Shown one piece after another: positions 9,324 through 17,781 of a stretch of DNA of 64,000 nucleotides (its first letter is position 1; each line of letters begins with the position of its first letter). Location: positions 50,839-114,838 of the forward strand of contig JANNBJ010000082.1 of the NCBI GenBank assembly GCA_031385325.1, in the 5' to 3' direction. The translations under genes and the position numbers were made by a program. Under the pieces are notes generated by a model. It did no database searches. It saw only the letters and a program-made list of their open reading frames with translations, and was not told the DNA's origin. The stretch comes from SYFY01 sp031385325. Lineage in GTDB: Bacteria > Pseudomonadota > Gammaproteobacteria > Pseudomonadales > Azotimanducaceae.

Positions 9324-9438
9324 GCGAAACAATCCTTATTGACCATCGTGGCCAGCGGCAGACAAACAGCGTCTGTACATCAGTAAGTGAAATCATCCAC
9401 GACACAGCAGTCGGAGTATCAGCTTCCAAGCCTGAAAA

Positions 9439-9642
9439 TCAGTAACTTGTTTTTGGAAAGATATTACTCGACGTTTCCCAATCGTCGAACTTCCGCAGTG
9501 CTCCTGGTAAATCAGCCTCGCTGGCAGAGATCTGATGATCGGGATGGTCGCCGTAATCCAAGCGTTCGAAGCGCCCGGTGGTCCAACTGATGTTCGTACC
9601 ACCTTCCATATGCGAGGTGGTGAAGCGTGCACCCGGTTTCAT
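9439..9642 (-). CDS. Small hypothetical protein (67 aa)
   Basis: A short frame with a natural amino-acid composition: acidic, aromatic, few rare residues, and ending LRKFDDWETSSNIFPKTSY. The overlapping frames on either strand look like shadows (Arg/Ser/Pro-rich). The ATG at 9642 lies 75 bases downstream of the stop of the gene at 9718. No strong RBS is visible. The pattern of a small protein ending in a KF-D-WET motif resembles small uncharacterised proteins, but I cannot assign a family. Real-gene status is moderately supported by composition and by its place in the P450 group. Confidence 0.45.
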   Translation of the reverse strand: MKPGARFTTSHMEGGTNISWTTGRFERLDYGDHPDHQISASEADLPGALRKFDDWETSSNIFPKTSY

Positions 9643-9717
9643 CGATGCAACGATGGTCTGTTTCGCGCGGGGTCGCTGTCGAGATGCGCTTCGTGGCAGG
9701 GACGTGGGAAGAAGGAC

Positions 9718-10386
9718 TCAAGTATCGTCTTCCATGGGGTCATAACCGAATTCACGCGCGAGAGCGGCATGAAACTGGTCGCGCTCATAGGAAAGCGCCT
9801 CGCCTTCGCCGCCACTGGTCGCCCAGCCAGCGTAGGTCCCCATCCAATCCACGGCCAGCTTGAAGGCAGTGATGGCCCGTGGCTCGTTGCCATCGCGCTG
9901 AAACGCTCGCATCCGACGCGCATACATTTCGGCGATCGACGCAGCCGCGCCGATATGCTGGATCGCGAGGCAAATTTCTTCTTCCACGGCTCCAAGCCGG
10001 TCAGGACCCTCCGTGCTCTCAGCCTCGAGTGCCCACCTGCATTCCCTCCGCTGCACCGGTTCCTTCTCAGGCGGAAGCTTGATCATCTTTCGCTCGGCGA
10101 AGTTTCGGTTGGTCGGGAGGACGCGTGGTGGGGTGACGTCCTCCCCGACTTCAAAATACTCACGCATGTGGCCGTTGCGCGGACCGATTCGCGCGCGCAG
10201 GGGAAACACGAGACCTACTCGTCCAGACGCACGTTCTATCTCAACGTGAATTTCCTCTCGAAGTGGATCCACCGAGAGCCCCTGTACCACACCGCCTTCA
10301 CCAGCGCGCATTGTGATGCCCGAAGCGTCAGTGAAATCCTGAAGCACAGTGACACGATGGTCCACGCGAAGATTGTCTATGGTCAT
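9718..10386 (-). CDS. Hypothetical protein
   Basis: A protein of about 222 residues starting at ATG 10386; an in-frame GTG at 10392 would add two residues. The first 60 residues form a short beta-rich region with FTDASGITMRAGEGGVVQGLS, like a small nucleotide- or ligand-sensing barrel. The C-terminal half is helical (EEEICLAIQHIGAAASIAEMY, followed by a charged repeat). No signal peptide, membrane segment or recognised catalytic motif is present. It lies between two other unknown genes in the minus-strand P450 group. Function unknown. Confidence 0.65.
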   Translation of the reverse strand: MTIDNLRVDHRVTVLQDFTDASGITMRAGEGGVVQGLSVDPLREEIHVEIERASGRVGLVFPLRARIGPRNGHMREYFEVGEDVTPPRVLPTNRNFAERKMIKLPPEKEPVQRRECRWALEAESTEGPDRLGAVEEEICLAIQHIGAAASIAEMYARRMRAFQRDGNEPRAITAFKLAVDWMGTYAGWATSGGEGEALSYERDQFHAALAREFGYDPMEDDT

Positions 10387-10441
10387 GCTCACGGATTCAG
10401 AGCGCCCCTGCCAATCGTAAATTCGCCGGTCCGGGCTGGTG

Positions 10442-10867
10442 TCACGCCGGCCACGGAAACTTCACCGACGTCGGCGTATCAGCCGAGTCGTCGAATTTTC
10501 GCAACTGGACAAACAATTCGATCTCGGAGGGCTGGCCATCCTTCACATGAACGCGGAACTGGATGATGCGTGCGTCGCTGTCACTGGGATCAAAGCTATA
10601 TCCCCATTGAAACCACGGTTTTCCCTGTGCGCCGGTTGAGCGTGCGTTGCTGGCCATCATCGCGGGCTCGAACACCGCGCCGGCGGTTTGGGACGACTTG
10701 ATGCGCACGCGCCAGTCGCCGTTGCTGTCGGTTTCCTTGTACGCGACGAACGCATAATCGCAGTCAAGGACAGCGTCATACGCGGCGACGTACGCGAGAT
10801 GTTGATAAGTAGCGCCGCCGGGAACGTTGTCGGGTGTGTCGATGAGTTGAGAGGACTTGTTGCTCAT
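10442..10867 (-). CDS. Hypothetical protein (141 aa)
   Basis: A 141-residue soluble protein. It contains YQHLAYVAAYDAVLDCDYAF, GDWRVRIKSSQT, and a long acidic strand-rich C-terminus ending VKFPWPA. The composition is typical of a real cytoplasmic protein and differs from the opposite-strand shadow frame. No known domain is recognised. The ATG at 10867 immediately follows the interrupted small gene 10910-11157. The same frame upstream is closed by a TGA at 10910-10912. It belongs to the P450/SDR gene group. Confidence 0.65.
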   Translation of the reverse strand: MSNKSSQLIDTPDNVPGGATYQHLAYVAAYDAVLDCDYAFVAYKETDSNGDWRVRIKSSQTAGAVFEPAMMASNARSTGAQGKPWFQWGYSFDPSDSDARIIQFRVHVKDGQPSEIELFVQLRKFDDSADTPTSVKFPWPA

Positions 10868-10909
10868 TTCGATGACTTCGAAGGTGTGAGATGGACCCGC
10901 GCAATCATT

Positions 10910-11157
10910 TCAGAAGTAATGTCGATTGGCATCCGTTTCAGGACGCAGCCTGAACTCACCCAGCGCCAGGCGGTTGCACAACTCGATCACCGTGTCGCCA
11001 GTTTCCGCTCGGTGGTATCGATCTCGTGCGGTTCGAATTCGCTGAGGTCAGCGAAATGCCGCCACATGGTGGCAACAACACGGGGGTCAACAAGATCCAT
11101 ACCCGGTGGCCCGGACACGAGGACGATCAAATCAGCATCTTCCGACGCGAATGCCAT
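10910..11157 (-). pseudogene. Small gene with a possible frameshift (or two coupled micro-ORFs)
   Basis: From the ATG at 11157 a 56-residue frame runs to a TGA at 10987-10989. Its sequence looks coding (start MAFASEDADLIVLVSGPPG, then an MWRHFADLSEFEPHE stretch). At that TGA the coding-like signal switches frame: a GTG at 10990 opens a 26-residue continuation (VIELCNRLALGEFRL) that stops at 10910-10912. A one-base indel would fuse them into about 82 residues. The alternative is two ORFs coupled by a GTGA overlap, a junction style common in this genome. It lies nine bases downstream of the SDR stop at 11167. Function unknown. Confidence 0.5.
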
Positions 11158-11166
11158 GGGGAAACG

Positions 11167-12048
11167 CTAACCCATATCCATGCCCAGGACTTGTCGCGCG
11201 TAGTCGCCCCAGTGCGGCTGGGTTCCATCCACATCCGTGAATCCGTATTCACGCGCAAGATTCCAGGTAGCAAACACTTTGCCGGCTCGTGTACTGACGT
11301 GAGGATCCCGCATCAGTGCGACTACAGCGCGACCTGTGAAGTACGGAGTTTCCGAAACCGCAAAGTCCTTGTTCTTCCTGGTTGCATCACGCCAGTTGGA
11401 TTCGCTGACACCGAAATGTTCGAGCATGGCTTCTGAGCGCAGGAATCCAGGACTGAGGGCGAGAGCGGTAATACCCCTCGGCGTCAGTTCGGCGGCCTGC
11501 CCCAAGGCCAGTCGATTCACCGCTGCCTTGGCAAGATCATAGAAGAACGATCCACGCCAGTTGTCGGTAACCCCGTCGGTGATCTCGATAACAAGTCCAC
11601 GCCCGCGCCGGACCATGAGCGGGACAATGGCATGACTCGTAATGAGGTGTGAGGTCACGGCATTGTTGAGCATGGCGAGGCCGACGCCGATATCCTGTTC
11701 CCAGAACGGCTTGCCCCATTCAATGAACGGATCGCCACCCCACACATCGTTGACCAGCAGGTCGATACGACCGTCGTTTTCCGACTCGATCTGCTGGGCC
11801 AATCGGGAAACTTCCATAACTTGCGTGTGATCGACCTGAATCGCGACTGCGTGGCCACCCCGCGCAGTGATCATCTGCGCTGTCTCTTCGATCGTCTCTG
11901 GTCGATTCATGTTTGATCGTTTGTCACGGGTGCTGCGGCCAGTGACGTAGACCTTCATCCCTGCACTTGCGAGTTCGATGGCAATGGCACGACCTGCACC
12001 ACGGGTTGCACCTGCAACCAGAGCTACGCCGTTTTCCGATTCACTCAT
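11167..12048 (-). CDS. SDR family oxidoreductase (DHRS1-like)
   Basis: A 293-residue SDR with cofactor loop AGATRGAGRAIA near residue 12 and TGRSTRDK, pointing to NADPH. The catalytic Tyr/Lys appears as FFYDLAKAAV. The unusual DVWGGDPFIEW after the NxxG region and the C-terminal extension to PHWGDYARQVLG match the DHRS1-like subgroup. The ATG at 12048 overlaps the P450 stop by four bases (ATGA), so it is translated together with the P450. It could oxidise or reduce the P450 product. That functional link is inference from coupling. Confidence 0.88.
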   Translation of the reverse strand: MSESENGVALVAGATRGAGRAIAIELASAGMKVYVTGRSTRDKRSNMNRPETIEETAQMITARGGHAVAIQVDHTQVMEVSRLAQQIESENDGRIDLLVNDVWGGDPFIEWGKPFWEQDIGVGLAMLNNAVTSHLITSHAIVPLMVRRGRGLVIEITDGVTDNWRGSFFYDLAKAAVNRLALGQAAELTPRGITALALSPGFLRSEAMLEHFGVSESNWRDATRKNKDFAVSETPYFTGRAVVALMRDPHVSTRAGKVFATWNLAREYGFTDVDGTQPHWGDYARQVLGMDMG

Positions 12049-13214
12049 GATCTGAACTCCTCACCTCGACGTACCGGCAACTTGCGTCGTCCCCAAAACA
12101 GGAACGGACCAATCCGCTCACCATCGTTAATCAACTCCAGATGCGGAAAATGTCTGACCAGCGCCGAGAGGGCAACACGCGCTTCCAGCCGCGCCAGTTC
12201 CATGCCCAGGCAGACATGAATGCCGAGGCCGAAGGAGAGCACCTTGCGACCTTGTCGCTGCGGATCAAAAACATGGGCATCAGAAAAGACTTCGGGGTCG
12301 CGATTGGCGGCGGCGTAGTGAGTCATGATCTTGGTTCCCTGCGCAACGCGGGTGCCTCCAATCTCAACGTCTCGTGACGTGGTGCGAAACAGACCAAGCA
12401 ACGGTGGATCAAAGCGCAGGCTTTCGTTGATGGCTCGGTCAAGATCGATCTGTCCTTCGCCGAGTTGACGCCACAGTCCCTTGGAAGCAAGAAAACGCCA
12501 GACGAAATTCGAAATCAGACTGGTCGTGGTTTCGTTACCTGCCACAAACAGCTGCAACACCAGCCCAACTGCTTCATCGTCGCTGAGATAGTCGCCATTG
12601 CGCTGAACTCTGGCTATCTGCCACAACAGCCGGCCATCATCCGGCTCCACGCGACGCGCGTGAATCAAGTTGCGGATGTACGCGCTCATGGCCATCTGAT
12701 CGGCAACATAGCTGGAAGGATCCTGCGCCGAGAGTGCCGCGACTGAAGAGTCTGACCAACGCTTGAACTGTTCGATATCACCCGTCGGAATACCAAAAAT
12801 CTCACAGATGATGATGACTGGCAGTGGAAACGCCAGGTCATCATGAATGTCCCAGACATCGCGATCCTTCACAGCGTTCAGCAACTCGTCAGCGATGGCG
12901 ACTAGTCTGGGTCTTAACCCGGACATGGATCGAGGCAGAAATACCGGCTGAACCAGATCGCGAAAGAAGGTGTGTTGTGGTGGGTCGGACACCACACCAA
13001 CAGGTGCCGTGAAATTCGGACCCTGGCCCTGGCCGCTGACATACGTCTGTGGATCGCGAAGAATCGAAGTCACGTCATCGTAGCGGGACACGATGTAAAA
13101 CGGCGGCTGGAATCGCGGGTAGAACAGACAGCGCGGACCCGCATGCAGCTTGCGAGCAGAAACTCCAGGATCTGCCATTTCAGCTGCGCCCATGAGATCC
13201 AGTGGCTCATCCAT
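12045..13214 (-). CDS. Cytochrome P450
   Basis: A 389-residue soluble bacterial P450. The I-helix motif is AGNETTTSL, the ExxR motif is ESLR, and the heme-binding segment is SFGLGIHVCLG with Cys335 as the proximal ligand. The class typically hydroxylates terpenoids, steroids or fatty acids and needs a ferredoxin and reductase; none is visible nearby. The ATG at 13214 is preceded by an in-frame GTG at 13217. The SDR is coupled at the 3' end by an ATGA overlap. The P450 heads the gene group down to 8589. Confidence 0.95.
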   Translation of the reverse strand: MDEPLDLMGAAEMADPGVSARKLHAGPRCLFYPRFQPPFYIVSRYDDVTSILRDPQTYVSGQGQGPNFTAPVGVVSDPPQHTFFRDLVQPVFLPRSMSGLRPRLVAIADELLNAVKDRDVWDIHDDLAFPLPVIIICEIFGIPTGDIEQFKRWSDSSVAALSAQDPSSYVADQMAMSAYIRNLIHARRVEPDDGRLLWQIARVQRNGDYLSDDEAVGLVLQLFVAGNETTTSLISNFVWRFLASKGLWRQLGEGQIDLDRAINESLRFDPPLLGLFRTTSRDVEIGGTRVAQGTKIMTHYAAANRDPEVFSDAHVFDPQRQGRKVLSFGLGIHVCLGMELARLEARVALSALVRHFPHLELINDGERIGPFLFWGRRKLPVRRGEEFRS

Positions 13215-13297
13215 CACACGTTTTCCCTATCGACAATAACTCCTGCCACGAACGCTTCCATCTGCACCAGAACATCCGGTTCATCGACGAAGCGGGA

Positions 13298-13960
13298 TCA
13301 TGGTCGCCTTTTCAAGCCGAAAGTCACTGCCAGCCCTCCCGCCACAACCAACGGTAGAAGAAACAGCAGAAAACCATTACCGGGGACGGTGTTATCCAGA
13401 ACAGACTCCTGCGGGTCAACCGGATTGACGTAAGCGGTCACTGTGGTGCCTTCCTGGTAGTTGACCAGCCAGTCATCGACCGCTGCACGATCGGACCAGC
13501 CATTACCCATGTAGAAGATCCGATTCTGTTCATGCAATGAACTGCCAAACGCATATTGGTAGGTCACCACTGGTCGCCACGATTGCCCTCTACTGCTAGC
13601 AGCCTGTCGGACTTGAGACTGATCTACTGCGCCAGTGGGAAGAGCGGTCCATTTTTCCCCGATTTCTCGTTGCATAGCGCCGCTATGCGCCTCGAAATCG
13701 TTAAAAACTGTCCTCGCTCTCCCACTCGGCTCGCTACGATCGCTAAAGTCCGACAGGCTGCTAGCACCCGCCGTAGAAGATTCGACCCCGGACTGTTGAA
13801 CGGTTGCGAGCACGGGTACGAATTCATAGTGCGCCCGCCACTGTCTGAGCGCCGAGTGCAGGCTCGCCCAGCCGAAAAAGAGTGCCGCGCCCAGGAACAG
13901 GCATCCAGCGAACACTATCTCATAGCGTCGACGGGGCACTCTGGCGGGTGATTGATGCAT
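13298..13960 (-). CDS. DUF3592 membrane protein carrying an in-frame palindromic insertion
   Basis: A 220-residue protein with membrane segments at about 15-33 and near the C-terminus (GFLLFLLPLVVAGGLAV). Between them is a DUF3592-like region with RPVVTYQYAF, a WLVNYQEGTTVTAYVNP motif and the terminal PQESVL, facing the periplasm. Residues 66-122 are encoded by a 171-bp element with perfect 20-bp inverted ends, a multiple of three and inserted in frame. Removing it would join SSTAG to SRGQSW and restore a normal-length domain. The function of DUF3592 proteins is unknown. Confidence 0.8.
   Translation of the reverse strand: MHQSPARVPRRRYEIVFAGCLFLGAALFFGWASLHSALRQWRAHYEFVPVLATVQQSGVESSTAGASSLSDFSDRSEPSGRARTVFNDFEAHSGAMQREIGEKWTALPTGAVDQSQVRQAASSRGQSWRPVVTYQYAFGSSLHEQNRIFYMGNGWSDRAAVDDWLVNYQEGTTVTAYVNPVDPQESVLDNTVPGNGFLLFLLPLVVAGGLAVTFGLKRRP
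13594..13766. repeat. Palindromic MITE-like element inserted in frame in a coding region
   Basis: The ends at 13595-13614 and 13746-13765 are perfect inverted copies of a 20-mer starting GCTAGCAGCCTGTC; one more flanking base also pairs. The interior can fold further, with paired stretches around GTGGGAAGAGCG and CGCTCTCCCAC and a central GCATAGCGCCGCTATGC palindrome. The 171-bp core (13595-13765) keeps the host gene open and contributes 57 codons. It contains no gene of its own. It behaves like a protein-tolerated palindromic element. Its mobility and family are not known to me. Confidence 0.8.
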
Positions 13961-14091
13961 GCCGGGATTCTACTCAAAATCCGAGCCGCTCCGGTTTGGC
14001 TGTCGCCACTTCTGATTAACTGTAAAATCCGGGGCCATTGATCACGGGACGCTTGGTGCGCCCGGGATCGCCAATCAAAACGAGGTCAAAC

Positions 14092-14262
14092 ATGGGATTT
14101 CTGTCCTTTCTGGTCCTGCTGGTAATTGCCTACCTGCTCTGGCGTGTTACCGATCAATTGCCTGATCTCATCTTCCGCCTCAGCGAAATTCAGCGTGACG
14201 TCGCCGAGCTGCGTCGCCAGCTCAGTGAAGCTGCACCAAAAGGTGATTCAACCAATACCTGA
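14092..14262 (+). CDS. Small single-pass membrane protein
   Basis: A 56-residue protein with one hydrophobic segment at residues 2-18 (FLSFLVLLVIAYLLW), followed by a charged helix with heptad-like spacing (IQRDVAELRRQLSE), i.e. a likely coiled coil. The ATG at 14092 has GAGG six bases upstream, and the frame upstream of it does not look coding. It lies six bases before the PdxH-like gene, so they probably form one transcript. Function unknown; it may be an assembly or scaffold peptide. Confidence 0.68.
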   Translation: MGFLSFLVLLVIAYLLWRVTDQLPDLIFRLSEIQRDVAELRRQLSEAAPKGDSTNT

Positions 14263-14268
14263 CACGTC

Positions 14269-14856
14269 ATGTTCGATCTACCCGACGAACCTCTCGAGCG
14301 TCTAGCCGCTGATCGTGCGAAAGCGCGCGCGGCCAACGATCCCATGGCTGCCCTGTGCATGCTGGCGACCGTCGACGCACAGGGTCAACCTCAAGCCCGC
14401 ACGCTGGTGCTCCGGGAGCTCGGGTCACGCCTCGCACTGTTCATGAACACCACAAGCCCGAAGTTCGCCCAGCTAAGTTCAGGGAACGCATCAATCTGTG
14501 TCTACATGCCCAGTATTCAGGTCCAGTATCGGGCGGTCGTGAATCTGCTACCCGTGGAACGCGAACTGATTGCCAAGAGCTGGCAACTGCGACCGCCCAT
14601 GCCAAAGGTTCTGGATTGGTTTTACACCGACGTACAACCACAAAGTACAGTCGTGGAATCGCGGGCAGACCTGGAGTCCCTGCTCAACGGACTGACGCTG
14701 CCGGACCCATTGGTTGCACCGGCCACCGCCTGCGGATTCTATCTTGAGCCACGCGAGATCGAACGACTCGATCTGGCCCAGCCGGATGGTCTGCATGACC
14801 GCACCTGCTGGACGCTGTCAGGAACAACCTGGTCCATGCGCAGCCGCGTTCCCTGA
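14269..14856 (+). CDS. pdxH: Pyridoxamine 5'-phosphate oxidase-like flavoprotein
   Basis: A 195-residue split-barrel FMN protein. The N-terminal MAALCMLATVDAQGQPQARTLVLR is the PNPOx fold's first strands. The C-terminal LHDRTCWTLSGTTW resembles the PdxH C-terminal substrate-binding region that oxidises pyridoxine/pyridoxamine phosphate to PLP. It is slightly short for E. coli PdxH (about 218 residues), so a related FMN-binding protein is possible. The ATG at 14269 is seven bases after the small membrane protein stop. The MetR-like regulator converges on its 3' end, one base beyond its stop. Confidence 0.75.
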   Translation: MFDLPDEPLERLAADRAKARAANDPMAALCMLATVDAQGQPQARTLVLRELGSRLALFMNTTSPKFAQLSSGNASICVYMPSIQVQYRAVVNLLPVERELIAKSWQLRPPMPKVLDWFYTDVQPQSTVVESRADLESLLNGLTLPDPLVAPATACGFYLEPREIERLDLAQPDGLHDRTCWTLSGTTWSMRSRVP

Positions 14857-15786
14857 TCAGTCCAGATCGGCTGTCACGATACCCACCAGATTCTTGAAAC
14901 AGGTTTCCTTTGCTGTCGCGACGAAGCCGCGAATGAACGGCGCATCAGCCTGGTCAGTGCGCACCGCGGCATACAACGTTGGCCAGATGCCCTCTTCTCC
15001 AAGTGAGCTGACGGAAACATAATGGCGCTCACGATACTCGTGCAGCGCCCAGTTCGGCAGGCACGTAACACCACGGCCACTGGCCACCAGCTGAATCATG
15101 AGCGGTGTCAGCTCAGCCGTGCGCACTCGAGCGGGCTCAACACCCGCCGGATCGAGAAACGACTTAAAGATATCCAGACGCCCGCGGTCAACGGGATAAG
15201 TGATCAGCACTTCAGTAGCCAATTCCTGGGGCTCAACCCACTCACGCCCCGCGAGCGCGTGGTTCTTGCCGACCGCAAGCTTGGCTTCATAGCTGAACAG
15301 AGGAAGGTAAGTGAGATCGTCCTGCGCAACCGGATCGGCAGTGATGACCAGATCGAGATCACCCCTCGATAACGCAGGCAGCGGTGCGAAGTGAAAACCA
15401 CCGGCAACATCAAGCTCAACTTCTGGCCAGTTTTCCCGATACGCATCGATCGCTGGAAGCAGCCATTCAAAGCAGCTGTGGCACTCGATGGCCATCAGCA
15501 TTCTTCCCGATTCTCCGCCGGACAGACGCGCCAGATCGATTTCCGCCCGATGAATCATCGGCAAGATATCGTCGGCCAGTTTCACCAATCGATGTCCGGC
15601 ACTGGTAAAGCGAACCGGCCGAGTCTTGCGAATGAATAACGCACAACCGAGACGATCCTCGAGATCCTTCAACTGGTGGGACAGCGCAGATTGGGTAAGA
15701 AAAACCCGATCCGAGGCTTCAACCAGGCTACCGGTATCGCGCAGTGCGGCCATCGTCCGCAAGTGGCGCAGGTCAATCTGTGACAT
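14857..15786 (-). CDS. LysR-family regulator, MetR-like
   Basis: A 309-residue LysR protein. The N-terminal winged helix has LRHLRTMAALRDTGSLVEAS and the HTH core QSALSHQLKDLEDRLG. The effector domain contains IECHSCFEWLLPAIDAYRENWPEVELD, close to MetR, the homocysteine-responsive activator of methionine synthesis genes. The ATG at 15786 is chosen; a GTG at 15795 adds three residues. No divergent metE is present; the divergent gene is an HD-domain protein, so the target is unclear. Met, PLP and folate-linked genes occur elsewhere in the window. Confidence 0.82.
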   Translation of the reverse strand: MSQIDLRHLRTMAALRDTGSLVEASDRVFLTQSALSHQLKDLEDRLGCALFIRKTRPVRFTSAGHRLVKLADDILPMIHRAEIDLARLSGGESGRMLMAIECHSCFEWLLPAIDAYRENWPEVELDVAGGFHFAPLPALSRGDLDLVITADPVAQDDLTYLPLFSYEAKLAVGKNHALAGREWVEPQELATEVLITYPVDRGRLDIFKSFLDPAGVEPARVRTAELTPLMIQLVASGRGVTCLPNWALHEYRERHYVSVSSLGEEGIWPTLYAAVRTDQADAPFIRGFVATAKETCFKNLVGIVTADLD

Positions 15787-15971
15787 GAATGCCACTCAAG
15801 ATAGCGGACCTCATGGTTGCACAGGATCCAAGAAGTGACCAGTTCTCCCACAACGGCTGTGATGGTTGTTCCGCTTTTGTATACCCCACTTTTTTTGAGC
15901 ACTGGTCGACGACAATAAACTGACGCTGCTGACTATCATTCCCGCATGCAGATACCAGATGGCTTGCATTG

Positions 15972-16859
15972 ATGTTCAACCCTTCCAGCCGAATGATTGA
16001 AAGCTTCGTCGGCTACATCCGACAGCGCTTCGAGGAAGCATTCGCCAACGCGCCCGAGGCCGAGGTCCGACTTCTCGATCAATCCGCCCGTGCGGCAATG
16101 GAAGCGCTTCTGGATTGTGATTGTCCTTACCACGATATCCAGCACACGATGCTGGTAACCGACATCGGCCAGACCATGTTGCATGGCCGACAACTGATGC
16201 AAGGTGATGTCACTCAGAAGGAGTGGCTGCACGCTGTAGTCGCCATGATGTTTCACGATGTGGGCTACATCCGAGGTCTGCTCCAGGAGGACGATGACAG
16301 CTCATGCGTTGTCGATTCGTCTGGTGCGCGCATCACTCCTCCACCGGGATGCACCGATGCGTTCATGACGCCGTATCACGTTTCTCGTGGCTGCCTGTTT
16401 GTGCGAGACCGCTATCGCAACGAGCCGCTGATCGATCTCGAGAAGTTGACGGATCACATCGAAATGACCCGCTTTCCAGTACCTCGCAAGCCCTCCTATC
16501 AACGTGTTGATGACTTCGCGGCACTGGTGCGCTCAGCCGATCTGCTTGGTCAGATGGCCGACCCGCTGTACCTGAAAAAGCTGTCTCGCCTGTTTGCCGA
16601 ATTTCTGGAAACCGGTGAAGCCGCTCGTCAGGGCTTCACCACGGCAGGCGAACTGCGCGAGAACTTCGCGCAGTTTTTCAATTCCCAGGTCAAGCCATTT
16701 GTCGGCCTTGGTCTGCGCTATCTGAAGCGCTCGCAGGACGGTCAGCAATGGGTCGCCAACCTGTACCATCATCTTCATGCCGATGATCAGGAAGTCTTCA
16801 CCGAACTGTTGCACACAAGGCACGAATCGGAGCCGATTCCTTTCCGCGCCACGCGTTAG
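15972..16859 (+). CDS. HD-domain metal-dependent phosphohydrolase family protein
   Basis: A 295-residue protein with an HD motif set: an early YHDIQHTMLV (His and Asp) and a later VVAMMFHDVGYIRG (His-Asp pair). These are the metal ligands of HD-type phosphohydrolases. The remaining helical region has an FFNSQVKPFVGLGLRYLK segment seen in Npr1-like or PDE-like HD proteins. The ATG at 15972 follows a TTG at 15969. It is divergent from the MetR-like gene. The substrate is unknown; a nucleotide phosphohydrolase is one possibility. Confidence 0.75.
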   Translation: MFNPSSRMIESFVGYIRQRFEEAFANAPEAEVRLLDQSARAAMEALLDCDCPYHDIQHTMLVTDIGQTMLHGRQLMQGDVTQKEWLHAVVAMMFHDVGYIRGLLQEDDDSSCVVDSSGARITPPPGCTDAFMTPYHVSRGCLFVRDRYRNEPLIDLEKLTDHIEMTRFPVPRKPSYQRVDDFAALVRSADLLGQMADPLYLKKLSRLFAEFLETGEAARQGFTTAGELRENFAQFFNSQVKPFVGLGLRYLKRSQDGQQWVANLYHHLHADDQEVFTELLHTRHESEPIPFRATR

Positions 16860-16874
16860 TGAAGCTCTGAGCAG

Positions 16875-17741
16875 CTAGTTAAGTTGCAACATCGAACGAG
16901 GTCGCAGGTTCGTCAGCTCGACGATCTTCTTGTAGTTCTCGGCGATGTCCTCGGCTGACGCATCCATACCAAGATCAACACCGTCGTTTTCAACGATGAT
17001 TGCAGTGGAGTATCGACCACCCTGCGCCTGGATGATCACGCCGTTGGGCGCATCTTCCGTGCACAGATAGACAACCGCTGGTGTGACCAACTCTGGCCCG
17101 AGCTTCTTCAGAATGGCTTCGGGCATTATATTTTCCGTCATTCGGGTTGCCGCAACGGGCGCAATCGTGTTCACACGAATGTTGTACTTCGCGCCTTCGA
17201 TCTTGAGCGTGTGCATCAGGCCCACCTGGGCAAGCTTGGCGGCGCCGTAGTTCGCCTGACCAAAGTTTCCATACAGCCCAGTAGGCGACGTGGTCATGAC
17301 GATGCGACCGTAGTTCTGGGCGCGCATGATCTCCCACACTTCACGCGTCACCATCGCCGCACCGGTCAGGTGGACATTCATGACGACATTGAAGTCGCTC
17401 ATGTCCATTTTGTGGAACGTCTTGTCACGCAAAATACCGGCGTTGTTGATCAGGATATCCACCCGACCCCACGTGTTCATGGCGTCCTGAACCATACTTT
17501 TTGCGCCTTGAGGATCGGATACAGATCCGCCGTTGGCGATGGCTTCACCACCAGCTGCCTTGATCTCGGCGACCACTGCCTTGGCTGCATCTGACGAACC
17601 GCCCGTGCCGTCCATCGCGCCACCCAGATCGTTGACCACAACCTTGCAGCCACGTCTGGCCAGTTCCAGTGCATGGCAACGTCCGAGACCACCGCCTGCG
17701 CCGGTGATGATGGCGACCTTACCTTCGAACGAATACGTCAT
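16875..17741 (-). CDS. SDR, MFE-2-type 3-hydroxyacyl-CoA dehydrogenase-like
   Basis: A 288-residue SDR. TGAGGGLGRCHALELARRG binds the cofactor, followed by VVNDLGGAMDGTG, which is typical of the hydroxyacyl-CoA dehydrogenase domain of multifunctional enzyme type 2. The catalytic part has TTSPTGLYGNFGQANYGAAKL (Ser-Tyr-Lys). It probably oxidises (3R)-3-hydroxyacyl-CoA in beta-oxidation or in side-chain degradation. It is the last gene of the crotonase/carboxylase operon, 40 bases downstream of the carboxylase gene. Confidence 0.88.
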   Translation of the reverse strand: MTYSFEGKVAIITGAGGGLGRCHALELARRGCKVVVNDLGGAMDGTGGSSDAAKAVVAEIKAAGGEAIANGGSVSDPQGAKSMVQDAMNTWGRVDILINNAGILRDKTFHKMDMSDFNVVMNVHLTGAAMVTREVWEIMRAQNYGRIVMTTSPTGLYGNFGQANYGAAKLAQVGLMHTLKIEGAKYNIRVNTIAPVAATRMTENIMPEAILKKLGPELVTPAVVYLCTEDAPNGVIIQAQGGRYSTAIIVENDGVDLGMDASAEDIAENYKKIVELTNLRPRSMLQLN

Positions 17742-17781
17742 GATGTAATTACCTCGACTTCAAAAAAGTAGTTATTCCGGT

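Noticed and set aside
10910..10912. In-frame TGA between the small-gene continuation and the 10867 gene, followed by an NDC sequence resembling U-x-x-C
   Set aside because: No SECIS-like hairpin after it, and the downstream gene has its own plausible ATG start; a second selenocysteine is not supported.
13215..13297. Short coding-like peptide frame upstream of the P450 start (ends VIVDRENV)
   Set aside because: Only about 25 residues with no upstream start; could be chance or a remnant, and not enough to call a gene.
15787..15971. MetR or other regulator boxes between the MetR-like and HD-domain genes
   Set aside because: No clear TGAA-N5-TTCA site was found by eye.
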